Shown in pieces: positions 53,866 to 62,280 of a stretch of DNA of 64,000 nucleotides. The stretch's first letter is position 1; each line of letters starts with the position of its first letter. The stretch is from assembly GCF_028622115.1 (NCBI RefSeq), contig NZ_CP097263.1, positions 8,939,501 through 9,003,500 on the forward strand. Reading direction: 5' to 3'. The notes below the pieces were generated by a model. It was given only the letters and a program-made list of their open reading frames with translations, made no database searches and had not been told where the DNA came from. The DNA is from Kutzneria chonburiensis (GTDB lineage Bacteria; Actinomycetota; Actinomycetes; Mycobacteriales; Pseudonocardiaceae). A program made the position numbers and the translations under genes.

Positions 53866-54948
53866 ATGTCGGACATCCCGATTCGCCGCTCGGCGGCCGC
53901 GCTCGGCGGATTTGTGGTCGGGTGCGCAGTGTTCTCGGTCGCCGGACTGGTGCCGTCGCTGACCATCGAACTCGACGTTTCCGATGCCGAAGCGGCGCAA
54001 TTGCTCACGGTTTTCGGAATGACCTGCACGATTGTTCTGCCATTCATCGGCCGGGTCGATCGCGGTCGACTGCTCCCGATCGGCCTGGTCATGCTGGCCG
54101 TCGGAAACGGCCTTTCGGTATTCGCCGGTAATTTCTTCTTGCTGCTCGCCGCGAGAATTGTGCTCGGTGTCGGCGCGGCTTTCGTGGTACGGGTCGGCGG
54201 TCGGGGTCTGGCCGCCGGACTGGCCGTCGGAACCGCGCTCGGAGCGCCGCTGGCGGCGGTGATCGCGGACCAGGCGGGCTATCGGGCGGTGTTCGTGCTG
54301 CTGGCTGTCCTGGCCACGATCGGCGTCGCCGACGCGCTACTCGGCGTACCGCCGTCCACGATCGATCGTCACTCGATCGGTTATCCGCAGGTGCTGCTCG
54401 CCGCCGGACTGAAGGTGATCTTGCGAGCTGGCGGGATCGCCACGTTTACGCTGCTCACAACAGTGTTGGCGGCTGTCGCAGGCTTACACGGTCCGACCGT
54501 TGAAGGGTTGTTCCTGGCCGGCGGCGCAGGGGTCGTGATCGGCGCACTGGCCGCGCGAGGACGTGGCACGAGATCGGCTTTGGTGGCGTCTGTCGCACTC
54601 ACCGCCGCATTCGTTGCGGCACTGCCGCTGATTCACGGCTCGATGGCCGGCACGGCGGCCGCACTGGCGCTCTGGGGTGCGTCGGCCGGGGCGGCGGACG
54701 CGTCAACCCGGGCGCTGATCGCCGATCCGGTGCTCGACGAAACGGCCGGCTTTCTCGGCATCGGCCTGGCCGGAGTGATCGGCGGCGCGGTGCTCGTCAC
54801 GGCAGGGCCCGACGCATTGCCGCAGGTCACAGCGGCATTGGCGGTAGTCGTGCTGATCACTGCCGCGATCGGTCTCGCGGCGGACTCCCGGCGAGAGGGC
54901 CACCGTGGCCCTGGGGCCCTCCCCACCGGAAGCAAGGACGCGCGCTGA
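53866..54948 (+). CDS. MFS transporter, shortened
   Basis: A 360-residue membrane protein with about 11-12 helices; MSDIPIRRSAAALGGFVVGC starts it. Motif A between helices two and three is poorly kept (FIGRVDRGRLLPIG), and the region between helices four and five is about 20 residues shorter than usual (GVGAAFVVRVGGRGLAAGLA). GC is lower than in neighbouring genes, with many ATT and TTT codons, hinting at foreign origin. Substrate unknown; it may be non-functional. Confidence 0.72.
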   Translation: MSDIPIRRSAAALGGFVVGCAVFSVAGLVPSLTIELDVSDAEAAQLLTVFGMTCTIVLPFIGRVDRGRLLPIGLVMLAVGNGLSVFAGNFFLLLAARIVLGVGAAFVVRVGGRGLAAGLAVGTALGAPLAAVIADQAGYRAVFVLLAVLATIGVADALLGVPPSTIDRHSIGYPQVLLAAGLKVILRAGGIATFTLLTTVLAAVAGLHGPTVEGLFLAGGAGVVIGALAARGRGTRSALVASVALTAAFVAALPLIHGSMAGTAAALALWGASAGAADASTRALIADPVLDETAGFLGIGLAGVIGGAVLVTAGPDALPQVTAALAVVVLITAAIGLAADSRREGHRGPGALPTGSKDAR

Positions 54949-54963
54949 ACTGCCGGCGTCGGG

Positions 54964-55077
54964 TCAGCGGTTGGGATTGACCGCCACCCGGCGTGCGGTG
55001 GACGCCGCCTGTCTGAGTACGCCGTCGCGTCCTCGAACTGGTGTTTCCGTCAGTCGCGGGTCCGGGTCTGCTGGCAT
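54964..55077 (-). CDS. Possible 37-residue protein
   Basis: A small ORF beginning MPADPDPRLTETPVRGRDGV with a near-perfect ribosome site (AGGAGGT, 5 bases upstream of ATG 55077). It is basic and has no membrane segment or cysteine. It converges on the MFS gene. Recognition rests only on the ribosome site; no family is known to me. The region around it (54949-55639) has no other supportable gene. Confidence 0.35.
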   Translation of the reverse strand: MPADPDPRLTETPVRGRDGVLRQAASTARRVAVNPNR

Positions 55078-55123
55078 AGCACCTCCTGTGGTCTCGGTTC
55101 CCGGCCGGACGGCAGGGCTGCTG

Positions 55124-55140
55124 CGCGGGGTAACCCCGCG
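55124..55140. terminator. 7-bp hairpin in the gap upstream of the galactosidase
   Basis: cgcgggg (55124-55130), loop taa, ccccgcg (55134-55140): a perfect stem in the 690-base gap between the MFS and galactosidase genes. Role unknown; could be a terminator or operator. The rest of the gap (55141-55639) is lower in GC and presumably carries the galactosidase promoter. Confidence 0.35.
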
Positions 55141-55639
55141 GCGCGGTGAAGACACATTCGTCACCCGAGAAGGTGAAGGGTGGTGTTAACCGAAAGGGGA
55201 GCAGCCGTCCCGAACGGGAGATCGACGAGGTCGATGTCCGGCGGGGCCAGTGGCATGGCGCGGGTCACCCTTTCGACTTCGAGCGGTCCGGCGAGCGGAT
55301 CCGTGTCGGGTTCATTCAGCCACCAGACGGCGGCGTGCTCAATACTCCATTTCGTTAAGGGACAACTAACTCATCGGTGTAGTAGCGTCGGGTTTGACCA
55401 CGAAGCGAACGCGCAGCGTCACCGTGCGCGTTCACGGTGCCACCTGTTCGGCCTAGTCGTTCGGATCCTTCGTAACTACCTGCCGGTACGCCGACCGGAG
55501 CACCGCCGCTCCGATGTCTGCCGGCCAAAGGTGGCATATCGGCCACTGATCCTTGTGCTGACGGGAACGACCTCCTACGTTTTGACCCGGTCGCCCGTCG
55601 CCGCCGCGCACGTCCAAGCCGACAAGCTGGAGGAACAAC

Positions 55640-56812
55640 GTGCGCAGGACTGTGCTGACCGCGCTGGCCGCGGTCGTGGCGTTGACCGGGTCGGGGGTGC
55701 TCGGGGCCGCCCCGGCGCTCGCCCTGGACAACGGCCTGGCCCGCACCCCGCAGATGGGCTTCAACAACTGGAACCTGACCCAGTGCGGGGCCCAGTTCAA
55801 CGAGGCGTTCGTCGAGGGCATCGCCGACACCCTGGTGTCCACCGGCCTCAAGGACGCCGGTTACCAGTACGTCAATCTGGACGACTGCTGGGCGCAGTCG
55901 AGCCGGGACAGCAAGGGCAATCTGGTGCCCGACAAGAACCGTTTCCCGCACGGCATCAAGGCCGTCGCCGACTACGTGCACGGCAAGGGCCTGAAGTTCG
56001 GGCTGTACACCAGCGCCGGCACCAAGACGTGCAACAAGGCCGGCTTCCCTGGCGCGCTCGGGCACGAGAAGCAGGACGCCGCGCTGTGGGCGTCGTGGGG
56101 CGTGGACTACCTGAAGTACGACAACTGCAACAACCAGGGCGTCGACGCCAAGAAGCGCTACACCGCCATGCGCGACGCGCTGGCCGCCACCGGCCGGCCC
56201 ATCCTGTACTCGATCTGCGAGTGGGGCCAGAACCAGCCGTGGACCTGGGCCGCGCCGGTCGGCAACTCCTGGCGCACCACCGGCGACATCAACGACTCGT
56301 TCGCGAAGATGCTGTCGATCTACAAGGCCAACATCAAGCTGGGCAAGTACGCCGGGCCCGGGCACTGGAACGACCCGGACATGCTCGAGGTCGGCAACGG
56401 CAAGATGTCCGACACCGAGTACCGCAGCCATTTCACGCTGTGGGCCATGATGGCCGCGCCGCTGCTGATCGGCTCCGACATCCGCAAGGCCTCGTCGGCC
56501 ACGCTGGCCATCCTGCGCAACGCCGACGTGATCGCCCTCGACCAGGACGTGAAAGGCGTGCAGGGCAACGAGATCTCCTCAGTCAACGGCCTGCACGTGA
56601 TCCGCAAGCCGCTGGCCGACGGGGACATCGCCGTCGCGTTGTTCAACGAGACCGGCGCGACGGCCAAGATCTCCACCACGCTGTCGGCGATCGGTGCCTC
56701 CTCGGGCACGCACTCGCTGACCGACCTGTGGTCCAAGGCCAAGTCCACCACCACGGGATCGATCAGCGCCTCGGTCCCCGCCCACGGCACCGTCGTCTTC
56801 CGCGTGCACTGA
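55640..56812 (+). CDS. Secreted alpha-galactosidase (GH27)
   Basis: A 390-residue exported glycosidase. Residues 1-29 are a signal peptide. The barrel starts LARTPQMGFNNWN; the nucleophile is D161 in YLKYDNC, the acid/base D216 in WRTTGDI; GHWNDPDMLEVG binds substrate. It removes terminal alpha-galactose from plant oligosaccharides or galactomannan. No C-terminal carbohydrate-binding module follows. GTG 55640 has GGAGGA 5 bases upstream. Confidence 0.93.
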   Translation: MRRTVLTALAAVVALTGSGVLGAAPALALDNGLARTPQMGFNNWNLTQCGAQFNEAFVEGIADTLVSTGLKDAGYQYVNLDDCWAQSSRDSKGNLVPDKNRFPHGIKAVADYVHGKGLKFGLYTSAGTKTCNKAGFPGALGHEKQDAALWASWGVDYLKYDNCNNQGVDAKKRYTAMRDALAATGRPILYSICEWGQNQPWTWAAPVGNSWRTTGDINDSFAKMLSIYKANIKLGKYAGPGHWNDPDMLEVGNGKMSDTEYRSHFTLWAMMAAPLLIGSDIRKASSATLAILRNADVIALDQDVKGVQGNEISSVNGLHVIRKPLADGDIAVALFNETGATAKISTTLSAIGASSGTHSLTDLWSKAKSTTTGSISASVPAHGTVVFRVH

Positions 56813-56848
56813 ACCTGATCTTCAAGCACCCCACTTGACAATCCCGAA

Positions 56849-56887
56849 CGGCGTGTTCCTGGGGCGTGAAACCCCAGGAACACGCCG
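56849..56887 (+). terminator. 16-bp perfect hairpin after the galactosidase gene
   Basis: cggcgtgttcctgggg (56849-56864), 7-base loop, and the exact complement (56872-56887). Followed by cttt. Lies 37 bases past the stop codon and clearly acts as a terminator. Confidence 0.82.
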
Positions 56888-56984
56888 CTTTCCCGACCTG
56901 GTTCACTCGGCCAACCCGGTGCCGTTCTGTCCCGCCCCGGACAGGATCGCCGGCACTGCCAGCTTCATGTGTCACGGTGTTGCC

Positions 56985-57971
56985 ATGCGGACACGTGCGG
57001 TGATCTGGCGCCTCCTGATCGGGGTGGCGCTGGTGGTGGTCGGCCTGGTGGCCGGCTCGGTCGCCTCGAACGCTGGGGCGGCGCAACAGGTGACGGCCGA
57101 CGACGGAGCCACGGTCGTCAGCCAGACCGTGGTCGCCCCGCGGACCCTGGATCTGACCATCCAGTCGCCTGCGTTGGGTCGCACCGCCAAAGCCCGGCTG
57201 CTGTTGCCACCGGACTGGGATGTCCGGCCGAACACCCGCTGGCCGGTGCTGTACCTGCTGCACGGGTGCTGCGACGACTACACGTCGTGGACCCGGCAGA
57301 CCGACGTGGCCGCGCTGACCGCCGGCACCGACGTGCTCGTGGTCATGCCCGAAGCCGGACCGGACGGCTACTTCTCGAACTGGTTGAGCGGTCCGGCCTG
57401 GGAAACCTTCCACACCGTGGAGTTGCGGCAGCTGCTCGAACGCGGCTACCGGGCCGGGCAGCAGCGCGCCATCGCCGGCCTGTCGATGGGCGGGCTCGGC
57501 GCGTTCGACTACTCGGCGCGGCATCCCGGCATGTTCCAGGCGGCCGCCTCCTACAGCGGGGCGCTGGACACCCTGCTGTCCCAGGAGTCGATCACCAACG
57601 TCATCACCATCGTGACGAGCAACGGTCACGATCCCGACGCCCTGTGGGGAGATCCGGTGCGGCAGCGGCTCGTCTGGGCCGCTCACAATCCGACCGACCT
57701 GGCCTTCGCCTTGCGTGGCACCAAGCTGTTCATCGCCTCCGGCAATGGGCAGCCGGGCCCGTTGGACCCGCCCGGGACCGGGTTCAACCAGAGCGAGGCC
57801 CTGCACGGCGCGGAGACGTCCGCGCTGATCGACCGCCTGCGGTGGCTGCACATCCCGGCCACGCTCGACATGTACGGGCCCGGCACACACACCTGGCCGT
57901 ACTGGCAGCGGGAGCTGCACGTGTCGTTCCCGATGCTGATGTCCGCGATCGGGGTGACGCCCATGACCTGA
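56985..57971 (+). CDS. Secreted esterase (EstD/mycolyltransferase-like fold)
   Basis: A 328-residue alpha/beta hydrolase with an N-terminal signal or membrane anchor (VIWRLLIGVALVVVGLVAGS). PVLYLLHGCCDDYTSWTRQTD, AIAGLSMGGLGAFDYSARHP with the catalytic Ser, and GTHTWPYWQRELH with the His define the esterase group that includes antigen 85 proteins and S-formylglutathione hydrolase. The genus lacks evidence of mycolates here, so general ester hydrolysis outside the cell is the safe call. Confidence 0.87.
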   Translation: MRTRAVIWRLLIGVALVVVGLVAGSVASNAGAAQQVTADDGATVVSQTVVAPRTLDLTIQSPALGRTAKARLLLPPDWDVRPNTRWPVLYLLHGCCDDYTSWTRQTDVAALTAGTDVLVVMPEAGPDGYFSNWLSGPAWETFHTVELRQLLERGYRAGQQRAIAGLSMGGLGAFDYSARHPGMFQAAASYSGALDTLLSQESITNVITIVTSNGHDPDALWGDPVRQRLVWAAHNPTDLAFALRGTKLFIASGNGQPGPLDPPGTGFNQSEALHGAETSALIDRLRWLHIPATLDMYGPGTHTWPYWQRELHVSFPMLMSAIGVTPMT

Positions 57972-58056
57972 CACCGTCCTCTGTAGACCTTCGCCGCAGT
58001 ACCGGAAATGCGTGGGACCCGGACCGCCGGTTGGTGGTAGGACAGCCCATGTGGTG

Positions 58057-59151
58057 ATGAGCAGCGTCGAGGACCTGATCCGTGCCGAGGACGCCGGGCA
58101 GCGGCTCAAGTACGTGTGCTTCTGGGGCCATGAGCCACGGCACGACGGGCGGATCGGCGCCTCGTGCCTGAGCCAGTGGTGGCCCGCGGAGTTCACCGTC
58201 GACGGGCTCGTGTTCCCGACCGCCGAGCACTTCATGATGCACCGCAAGGCCTTGCTGTTCGGCGACGAGGACACCGCCGCGCGAATACTGCGGGCTCGGC
58301 ATCCGAATGAGGCCAAGAACCTCGGCCGTGAGGTTCGCGGCTATGACGAGGAGGTGTGGAGGGCCAGCCGCTTCGACCTGGTCGTGGCCGGCAACCTGGC
58401 CAAGTTCGGGCAGCACGCCTTGCTGGGCCGGTACCTGCTCGGCACCGCTGACCGGGTGTTGGTCGAGGCCTCGCCCCTGGACCGGATCTGGGGCATCGGC
58501 CTCGCCGCCGACGACGAGCGCACCGCCTCGCCGCGCACGTGGCTCGGGTCGAACCTGCTCGGGTTCGTGCTCATGGCCGTTCGTGAGCAGCTGGTCGGCG
58601 CCAGTCTCATTGGTGGCCGGGAGAAGCGGGACATCACCATCCTCGACCACGACCGCGGGTGGGCCCGGCGCTTCCGCGTCGAACGCTCACGTATCCGCAA
58701 AGCCTTGGGAGATAACGCCCTTCGTATCGACCACATCGGCTCCACCGCCGTGCCCGGCCTCGCCGCCAAGCCGGTCGTCGACATCCAGGTCAGCGTCGCC
58801 GACGCCAACCGAGAGGAGACCTATCTACCCCAACTCGAAGCCGCCGGCTACCACCTACGCGTGCGCCAGCCCGACCATCGCATGGTCCGCACCGCCGAGT
58901 TCGACGTGCACGTGCACATCTGTCCCACCGGCGGCAAGTGGGAACGCGACCACCTGTTGTTCCGCGACTGGCTCCGCACCAGCTCAGCCGACCGCCTCGC
59001 CTACGAGAAGCTCAAACGCGACCTCGCCACCCGGGACTGGTTCGACATGAACCAGTACGCCGAAGCCAAGGGCGACCTCATCGACGAAATCCTCGGCCGC
59101 GCCGAACACTGGGCGGCCCGGACAGCCTGGTCCGTCGACCACCCCCGCTAA
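58057..59151 (+). CDS. NADAR (YbiA-like)-GrpB fusion protein
   Basis: A 364-residue protein of two domains. Residues about 15-185 are NADAR: FPTAEHFMMHRKALLFGD with the catalytic-type Glu, NEAKNLGREVRGYD, and LVEASPLDRIWGIGL. NADAR proteins are N-glycosidases acting on ADP-ribosylated guanine or riboflavin intermediates. Residues about 195-360 are GrpB (UPF0157 nucleotidyltransferase fold): IDHIGSTAVPGLAAKPVVDI and EFDVHVHIC. The two are normally separate. The fusion is a single open frame with no internal ribosome site at the junction (GGREKRDITIL). Possibly involved in nucleotide or nucleic-acid modification repair. Confidence 0.88.
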   Translation: MSSVEDLIRAEDAGQRLKYVCFWGHEPRHDGRIGASCLSQWWPAEFTVDGLVFPTAEHFMMHRKALLFGDEDTAARILRARHPNEAKNLGREVRGYDEEVWRASRFDLVVAGNLAKFGQHALLGRYLLGTADRVLVEASPLDRIWGIGLAADDERTASPRTWLGSNLLGFVLMAVREQLVGASLIGGREKRDITILDHDRGWARRFRVERSRIRKALGDNALRIDHIGSTAVPGLAAKPVVDIQVSVADANREETYLPQLEAAGYHLRVRQPDHRMVRTAEFDVHVHICPTGGKWERDHLLFRDWLRTSSADRLAYEKLKRDLATRDWFDMNQYAEAKGDLIDEILGRAEHWAARTAWSVDHPR

Positions 59152-59234
59152 CCCCGCGAGTCCCGCTTAGCGTCACATCGAAATACCGAATCCGTTTCAG
59201 CATCTCGGTGTGACTGTGGGCGGGACTCGCGGGG
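59152..59234. terminator. 83-base double-stem palindrome between convergent genes
   Basis: An outer 15-bp perfect stem (59152-59166 with 59220-59234, arm ccccgcgagtcccgc) encloses an inner 10-bp stem (59172-59181 with 59205-59214, one G-U pair). It sits directly after the NADAR-GrpB stop and before the end of the TetR gene, so it may end both transcripts. Confidence 0.75.
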
Positions 59235-59250
59235 GTGGGCGGGTCGTGGG

Positions 59251-59865
59251 TCAGGGGGCGGCGTGGGCGGAGAGGCCGGTCCAGACCGCGGCCATGAGCA
59301 GGTCGGTGGCGCGTTCCGGCGTGACCTCGGGACGGCGCTCGCACCACTGGGCCAGGCGCTCGCAGGAGCCGACCAGGATCTCGGCGGCGGCCTCGAGTTC
59401 GAGGGGGTCGGCGGCGGGCAGGGCCAGGCCCATCCAGCCGACCATCAGGTCGGTCTGCTGGCGGCGGATGGCCTCGATCTCCTCGACGGCCGACGGCACG
59501 GTCACCGCGGCCTCGTGCCGGAGCAGGCCGTAGGACTGGCGGCGCTCGGCGATGAAGCGGAAGAAGGCCAGCAGGCCGAGGCGCAGCATGTTCTCGGGAC
59601 TGTCGGCGTGGATGACGGCCTGCTCGGTGGCCTCGCGCAGCTCGGTCCGCGCCTTGTCGATGCAGCCGACGAGCAGGCCCTCCTTGGAGCCGAAGTACTC
59701 GTAGAGCATGGGCTTGGACACACCGACCCGCTCGGCGATCTCGTCCATGGAGGCGGCGAGGTAGCCGCGCTCGGCGAAGACCTCCTCGGCCACGGCCAGC
59801 ATCTGGGCCTTGCGGGCCGCGCGGGGCATCCGCCTGCGTCGGCCGGTGTCGGCTGCGCTCGTCAC
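59251..59865 (-). CDS. TetR-family regulator, EthR-like placement
   Basis: A 204-residue repressor: RKAQMLAVAEEVFAERGYLAASMDEIAERVGVSKPMLYEYFGSKEGLL is the helix-turn-helix. It is divergent from a Baeyer-Villiger monooxygenase (87 bases apart), the same layout as ethR-ethA in M. tuberculosis, so it probably represses that gene. GTG 59865 is the chosen start. Confidence 0.9.
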   Translation of the reverse strand: MTSAADTGRRRRMPRAARKAQMLAVAEEVFAERGYLAASMDEIAERVGVSKPMLYEYFGSKEGLLVGCIDKARTELREATEQAVIHADSPENMLRLGLLAFFRFIAERRQSYGLLRHEAAVTVPSAVEEIEAIRRQQTDLMVGWMGLALPAADPLELEAAAEILVGSCERLAQWCERRPEVTPERATDLLMAAVWTGLSAHAAP

Positions 59866-59883
59866 GGGACGAGTCTACCCAAG

Positions 59884-59907
59884 GTAACCTACTCGTAGTA
59901 ACCTACT
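59884..59907. promoter_or_regulatory. Direct repeat in the TetR-monooxygenase gap
   Basis: gtaacctact occurs at 59884-59893 and 59898-59907, with tactcgtagta between giving a partial dyad. Its position between divergent starts and its low GC make it the likely operator and promoter zone for both genes. Confidence 0.5.
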
Positions 59908-59952
59908 GGCGAGTTAAGGTGCAAGCCGAGGTCGACGAAGGGAAATCGGGAC

Positions 59953-61446
59953 ATGGGCGGGCAGGACACCAGCGTCGTCATCATCGGCACCGGCTTCTCC
60001 GGGCTCGGCATGGCCATCCAGCTCAAGCAGGCCGGCCGGCACGACTTCGTCATCCTGGAGAAGGCCGAGGACGTCGGCGGCACCTGGCGGGACAACACCT
60101 ACCCGGGCTGCGCCTGCGACATCCCCTCGCACCTGTACTCCTTCTCGTACGAGCAGAAGCCGGAGTGGAGCCGGCTGTACGCGGGCCAGCGGGAGATCTG
60201 GGACTACCTGCGGATCTGCGCCGACAAGCACAACCTGCGCGGGCACATCCGGTTCGGCGTGAAGGTCACCGGCGCGGTCTTCGACGACGACAGCAAGCGC
60301 TGGACGGTGCGGACCGAGAGCGGTGACACCTACACCGCCGACGCCATCGTGGCCGGCATCGGCGCGCTGCACATCCCGTCCGTCCCGGACCTGCCGGGCA
60401 TGGAGCGCTTCCAGGGCGAGAGCTTCCACTCGGCGCAGTGGAACCACGACTACGACCTCACCGGCAAGCGCGTCGCGGTCATCGGCACCGGGGCCAGCGC
60501 CATCCAGTTCGTGCCGGAGATCGCCAAGCAGGTCGACAAGCTCACCCTCTTCCAGCGCACGCCGGCCTGGGTGATGCCGAAGGCCGACCGGCCGGTCAAC
60601 AAGGTCGAGAAGACCCTGTTCCGCAACCTGCCGGCCACCCAGTGGCTGCGCCGAACCGCGCTGTTCTGGGCACTGGACTCCCGGGCGCTGGCGTTCACCT
60701 TCAACCCGAAGCTGATGAAGTTCGCCTCCCAGCCCGTGCGCAAGCAGATCAAGGAGCAGGTGCACGACCGCGAGCTGCGCCGCAAGCTCACGCCCGACTA
60801 CACCATGGGCTGCAAGCGGGTGCTCATCTCGAACGACTACTACCCGACCTTCAACCGCCCCAACGTGGACCTGGTCACCGAGGGCGTCACCGAGGTCCGG
60901 GAGCACTCCGTGGTCACCGCCGACGGCGTCGAGCACGAGGTCGACGCCATCATCTTCGGCACCGGTTTCCACGTCACCGATGCCTTCGACTACCTGGACA
61001 TCAAGGGCCGCAACGGGGTTGACCTGACCAGCCAGTGGCGGGAGAAGGGCCTGGAGACCTACCTGGGCATCGGCGTCTCCGGCTTTCCCAACCTGTTCTT
61101 CCTGCTCGGGCCCAACACCGGTCTCGGCCACAACTCGGTGGTGCTGATGATCGAGGCCCAGGCCCGCTATGTGTTGCAGTGCCTCGGGCTGCTCGCCTCC
61201 CACGACGTCGCCGCCATGGACGTCCGGCCCGCGCCGCAACGGAAGTTCAACCTGGAGATCCAGCGCAAGCTGCGCAAGGGCGTGTGGAGCGTCGGCGGCT
61301 GCAAGAGCTGGTACCTGGACTCGGCCGGCGTGAACCGCACGGTGTGGCCCGGCTTCGTCTGGCAGTACGTGCTGCGGACCAGGAAGGTCCAGCTGGCCGA
61401 CTACGAGCTGCTGGCGGCGACCCGCGCCGCGACGCCGGTGGGCTGA
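59953..61446 (+). CDS. Flavin-containing Baeyer-Villiger monooxygenase
   Basis: A 497-residue FAD/NADPH enzyme. The FAD motif GTGFSGLG (about 12-19), the Baeyer-Villiger fingerprint FQGESFHSAQWNHD (about residues 155-168) and the NADPH motif GTGASA (about 179-184) are all present; GGTWRDNTYPGCACDIPSHLYSFS follows the first. It inserts oxygen into ketones to give esters or lactones, and homologues activate ethionamide. Divergent from a TetR repressor. Confidence 0.93.
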   Translation: MGGQDTSVVIIGTGFSGLGMAIQLKQAGRHDFVILEKAEDVGGTWRDNTYPGCACDIPSHLYSFSYEQKPEWSRLYAGQREIWDYLRICADKHNLRGHIRFGVKVTGAVFDDDSKRWTVRTESGDTYTADAIVAGIGALHIPSVPDLPGMERFQGESFHSAQWNHDYDLTGKRVAVIGTGASAIQFVPEIAKQVDKLTLFQRTPAWVMPKADRPVNKVEKTLFRNLPATQWLRRTALFWALDSRALAFTFNPKLMKFASQPVRKQIKEQVHDRELRRKLTPDYTMGCKRVLISNDYYPTFNRPNVDLVTEGVTEVREHSVVTADGVEHEVDAIIFGTGFHVTDAFDYLDIKGRNGVDLTSQWREKGLETYLGIGVSGFPNLFFLLGPNTGLGHNSVVLMIEAQARYVLQCLGLLASHDVAAMDVRPAPQRKFNLEIQRKLRKGVWSVGGCKSWYLDSAGVNRTVWPGFVWQYVLRTRKVQLADYELLAATRAATPVG

Positions 61447-61524
61447 TCGGGGTCGTAACCGCCGGCCGTATTGACTGGGGTGCGAACCGGGAGCCCGATC
61501 ATCGGGGTATCGGCCTCCCGCAAC

Positions 61525-61603
61525 GAAGCCGGCCGTGGTGGGGTCCACGGCCGGCTTCTCGCGTGGTGGGACACGCGTGATTCCTCGCGTGGTGGGACAC
61601 GCG
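61525..61603. terminator. Three successive hairpins after the monooxygenase gene
   Basis: A 13-bp perfect stem (gaagccggccgtg, 61525-61537, with 61546-61558) is followed by two identical 18-base hairpins (cgcgtggtgggacacgcg) at 61560-61577 and 61586-61603. They lie in the 301-base gap before the convergent XRE gene. The first is a likely terminator; the duplicated pair may be a repeat element. Nothing else is seen in 61447-61747. Confidence 0.6.
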
Positions 61604-61747
61604 GGGCCTTGCCTGACGCCGGCCGTCCCTCGGAAATCCGAGGCCACCCGTCACGGTGCGGATCGCAGGGTGACGCGAGAGCGGCGGGTGGCTGGGCGGG
61701 GCGTCAGAAACTCGGTGCTGACCGGTCGCCGGGGAGACGGCGACCGG

Positions 61748-62248
61748 TCAGCGGGTCATGACCTGGCGCAGCCGCCCCATCAGGTCGACGGTGTCGACCC
61801 CGCAGAGCTCGGCCAGTTGTTCCAGGGCGGGCAGGTCGAGCTGGACCTCCGCGGTCCGGGCGCCGGCCGCGCGCAGGCGGTCGCGGGCCCAGCGGCGCAG
61901 CGGGAGCAGCTCGGGTTGGGCGTCTTCCACCACGCGGGCGAGCTCGAGACGGATGTGCTCGCCGGGGGCGTCGGTGAAGATGCGGCCGTGCACGCGGGCC
62001 AGCAGGTCGTGCGGCAGGGCTTCGAGGGCCAGGCAGATCTCGGCCAGCCGGACCACCGAGCACTGCCTGGTGCCCAGTTCGTAGGTGGCCAGCGTCTGCA
62101 GCGAGACCTCGGTCTGCAGCCTGCCCTGCAGCACCTTCCTGGTCCAGCCGCGTTGCTTGCGCAGCTTGCGTAGCTCGTCGCCGAGCACGCGCTGGTATGT
62201 CATCGGGTCGATCCGCACGATGGTGAGAGCGCGCACGGAGCGGTTCAT
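61748..62248 (-). CDS. XRE-type helix-turn-helix regulator
   Basis: A 166-residue protein (or 151 from ATG 62203). The DNA-binding domain reads LGDELRKLRKQRGWTRKVLQGRLQTEVSLQTLATYELGTRQCSV in family-typical order; a second half (PALEQLAELCGVDTVDLMGRLRQ) is helical. Proteins of this kind are common regulators in Pseudonocardiales, and some govern development or secondary metabolism. Neither start has a good ribosome site; ATG 62248 was taken to include VRALTIVRIDP, which looks protein-like. Upstream lies the repeat tract. Confidence 0.75.
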   Translation of the reverse strand: MNRSVRALTIVRIDPMTYQRVLGDELRKLRKQRGWTRKVLQGRLQTEVSLQTLATYELGTRQCSVVRLAEICLALEALPHDLLARVHGRIFTDAPGEHIRLELARVVEDAQPELLPLRRWARDRLRAAGARTAEVQLDLPALEQLAELCGVDTVDLMGRLRQVMTR

Positions 62249-62280
62249 TACGCGGTTTCCCGAGAACTTTTCAGACAAGG

